A stretch of 5,757 nt of DNA from the NCBI GenBank assembly GCA_029961005.1, contig JASBVW010000109.1, positions 1-5,757 of the forward strand, given 5' to 3'. The position numbers and the translations under genes are program-made. This stretch comes from Bacillota bacterium (GTDB taxonomy: Bacteria > Bacillota > UBA5301 > JASBVW01). Positions 5,326-5,757 of this stretch are shown piece by piece. Positions within the stretch are counted from its first letter, which is position 1. Every line of letters starts with the position of its first letter. The notes under the pieces were generated by a model, which saw only the letters and a program-made list of their open reading frames with translations, was not told the origin of the DNA and made no database searches.

Positions 5326-5757
5326 CTAAAACTGCACCTTGGGCGCCTCCTGGGCGCCGCCGGCCGCCTCGAAGTACTCCCGCGGCTGGAAGTTAAAGAG
5401 GGAGGCCAAGATGTTGTAAGGCAGGCGCCGGATGGTGGCGTTGTACCGGCGGACCGCCTGGTTGTAGCGCATCCGCTCCACCGCGATGCGGTTCTCCGTC
5501 CCCGCCAGCTCGTCCTGCAGCTGGGCAAAGCGCTGGTCGGCCTTCAGGTTGGGGTAGTTCTCCACCACCACCAGAAGCCGCCCCAGAGCCGACTCCAACT
5601 GCCCGGCGGCCGCCATCTTCTCCTGCGGGGTAGCCGCCCCGGCGTAGCGAGAGCGGGCGTCAGCCAGTTCCTTGAAGACCGCCTCCTCGTGGCGGGTATA
5701 CCCTTTGACCGTCTCCACCAGGTTGGGGATCAGGTCGTAACGCCGCTGCAACTGGTT
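5326..5757 (-). CDS. lemA: LemA family protein, C-terminal part
   Basis: The last 143 residues of a LemA-family protein; the start, with the expected single N-terminal membrane helix, is beyond the right edge. The visible part begins NQLQRRYDLIPNLVETVKGY, the family hallmark, and continues with helices containing HEEAVFKELADARSRY (21-36 of the visible part), VVVENYPNLKADQRF and QDELAGTENRIAVERMRYN. It ends with RRYNATIRRLPYNILASLF and FQPREYFEAA, then a short tail (APKVQF). LemA proteins are helical-bundle, membrane-tethered proteins of unsettled function, often next to TPM-domain or HtpX-like genes; neither is visible here. The codon for the leucine of NQLQ is TTG and could be misread as a start, but the frame is open to the edge and the conserved motif begins before it. 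Confidence 0.93.
   Translation of the reverse strand, partial: NQLQRRYDLIPNLVETVKGYTRHEEAVFKELADARSRYAGAATPQEKMAAAGQLESALGRLLVVVENYPNLKADQRFAQLQDELAGTENRIAVERMRYNQAVRRYNATIRRLPYNILASLFNFQPREYFEAAGGAQEAPKVQF

Overview
The window comes from a GC-rich bacterial chromosome. Every recognisable gene reads on the minus strand, so transcription runs from high to low coordinates. Split two-subunit class I fumarase, a transcription-terminating cobalamin riboswitch, a very GC-rich coding bias and purine-rich GGAGG ribosome sites together suggest a GC-rich anaerobic Firmicute, possibly a thermophile of the Moorella/Ammonifex/Desulfotomaculum kind. That placement is inferred from gene content; no marker gene in the window fixes it.

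In transcription order: (1) the C-terminal 143 residues of a LemA-family membrane protein (5757-5326, 5' end outside the window). (2) After a 53-nt gap, the alpha and beta subunits of an iron-sulfur class I fumarate hydratase (5272-4445 and 4448-3891), coupled by a 4-nt GTGA overlap. (3) A 377-nt gene-free stretch (3890-3514) holding an AT-rich presumed promoter island, a cobalamin (B12) riboswitch aptamer closed by a 9-bp P1 stem (3817-3639), a candidate antiterminator arm (3623-3610) and a strong intrinsic terminator (3581-3550). (4) A complete B12-type ABC importer: binding protein BtuF (3513-2545), permease BtuC (2570-1461) and ATPase BtuD (1477-695), with overlapping reading frames. (5) A 78-residue HicB-like protein (643-407) with no toxin partner, overlapping by 4 nt (6) the N-terminal 136 residues of a membrane-anchored HtrA/DegP-type serine protease, cut by the window start.

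The riboswitch and importer form one regulatory unit. When cobalamin is plentiful the leader should fold so that the terminator forms and btuFCD is silenced; when it is scarce an alternative 11-bp pairing can disarm the terminator. The riboswitch supports assigning the importer to cobalamin or a precursor, because sequence alone cannot separate B12 from siderophore or haem importers of this family. The fumarase is a central-metabolism enzyme (fumarate/malate) with no evident link to B12 uptake, and the HicB-like/htrA pair may be a separate downstream unit or an operon extension.

I saw no wholly unknown system. The points most worth checking are the replaced Q-loop glutamine in BtuD, the Ala/Gly/Pro-rich insert in BtuC, the mutually exclusive leader pairings, and the solitary HicB-like gene coupled to htrA. 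No tRNA, rRNA, CRISPR array, insertion sequence or plus-strand gene was found.
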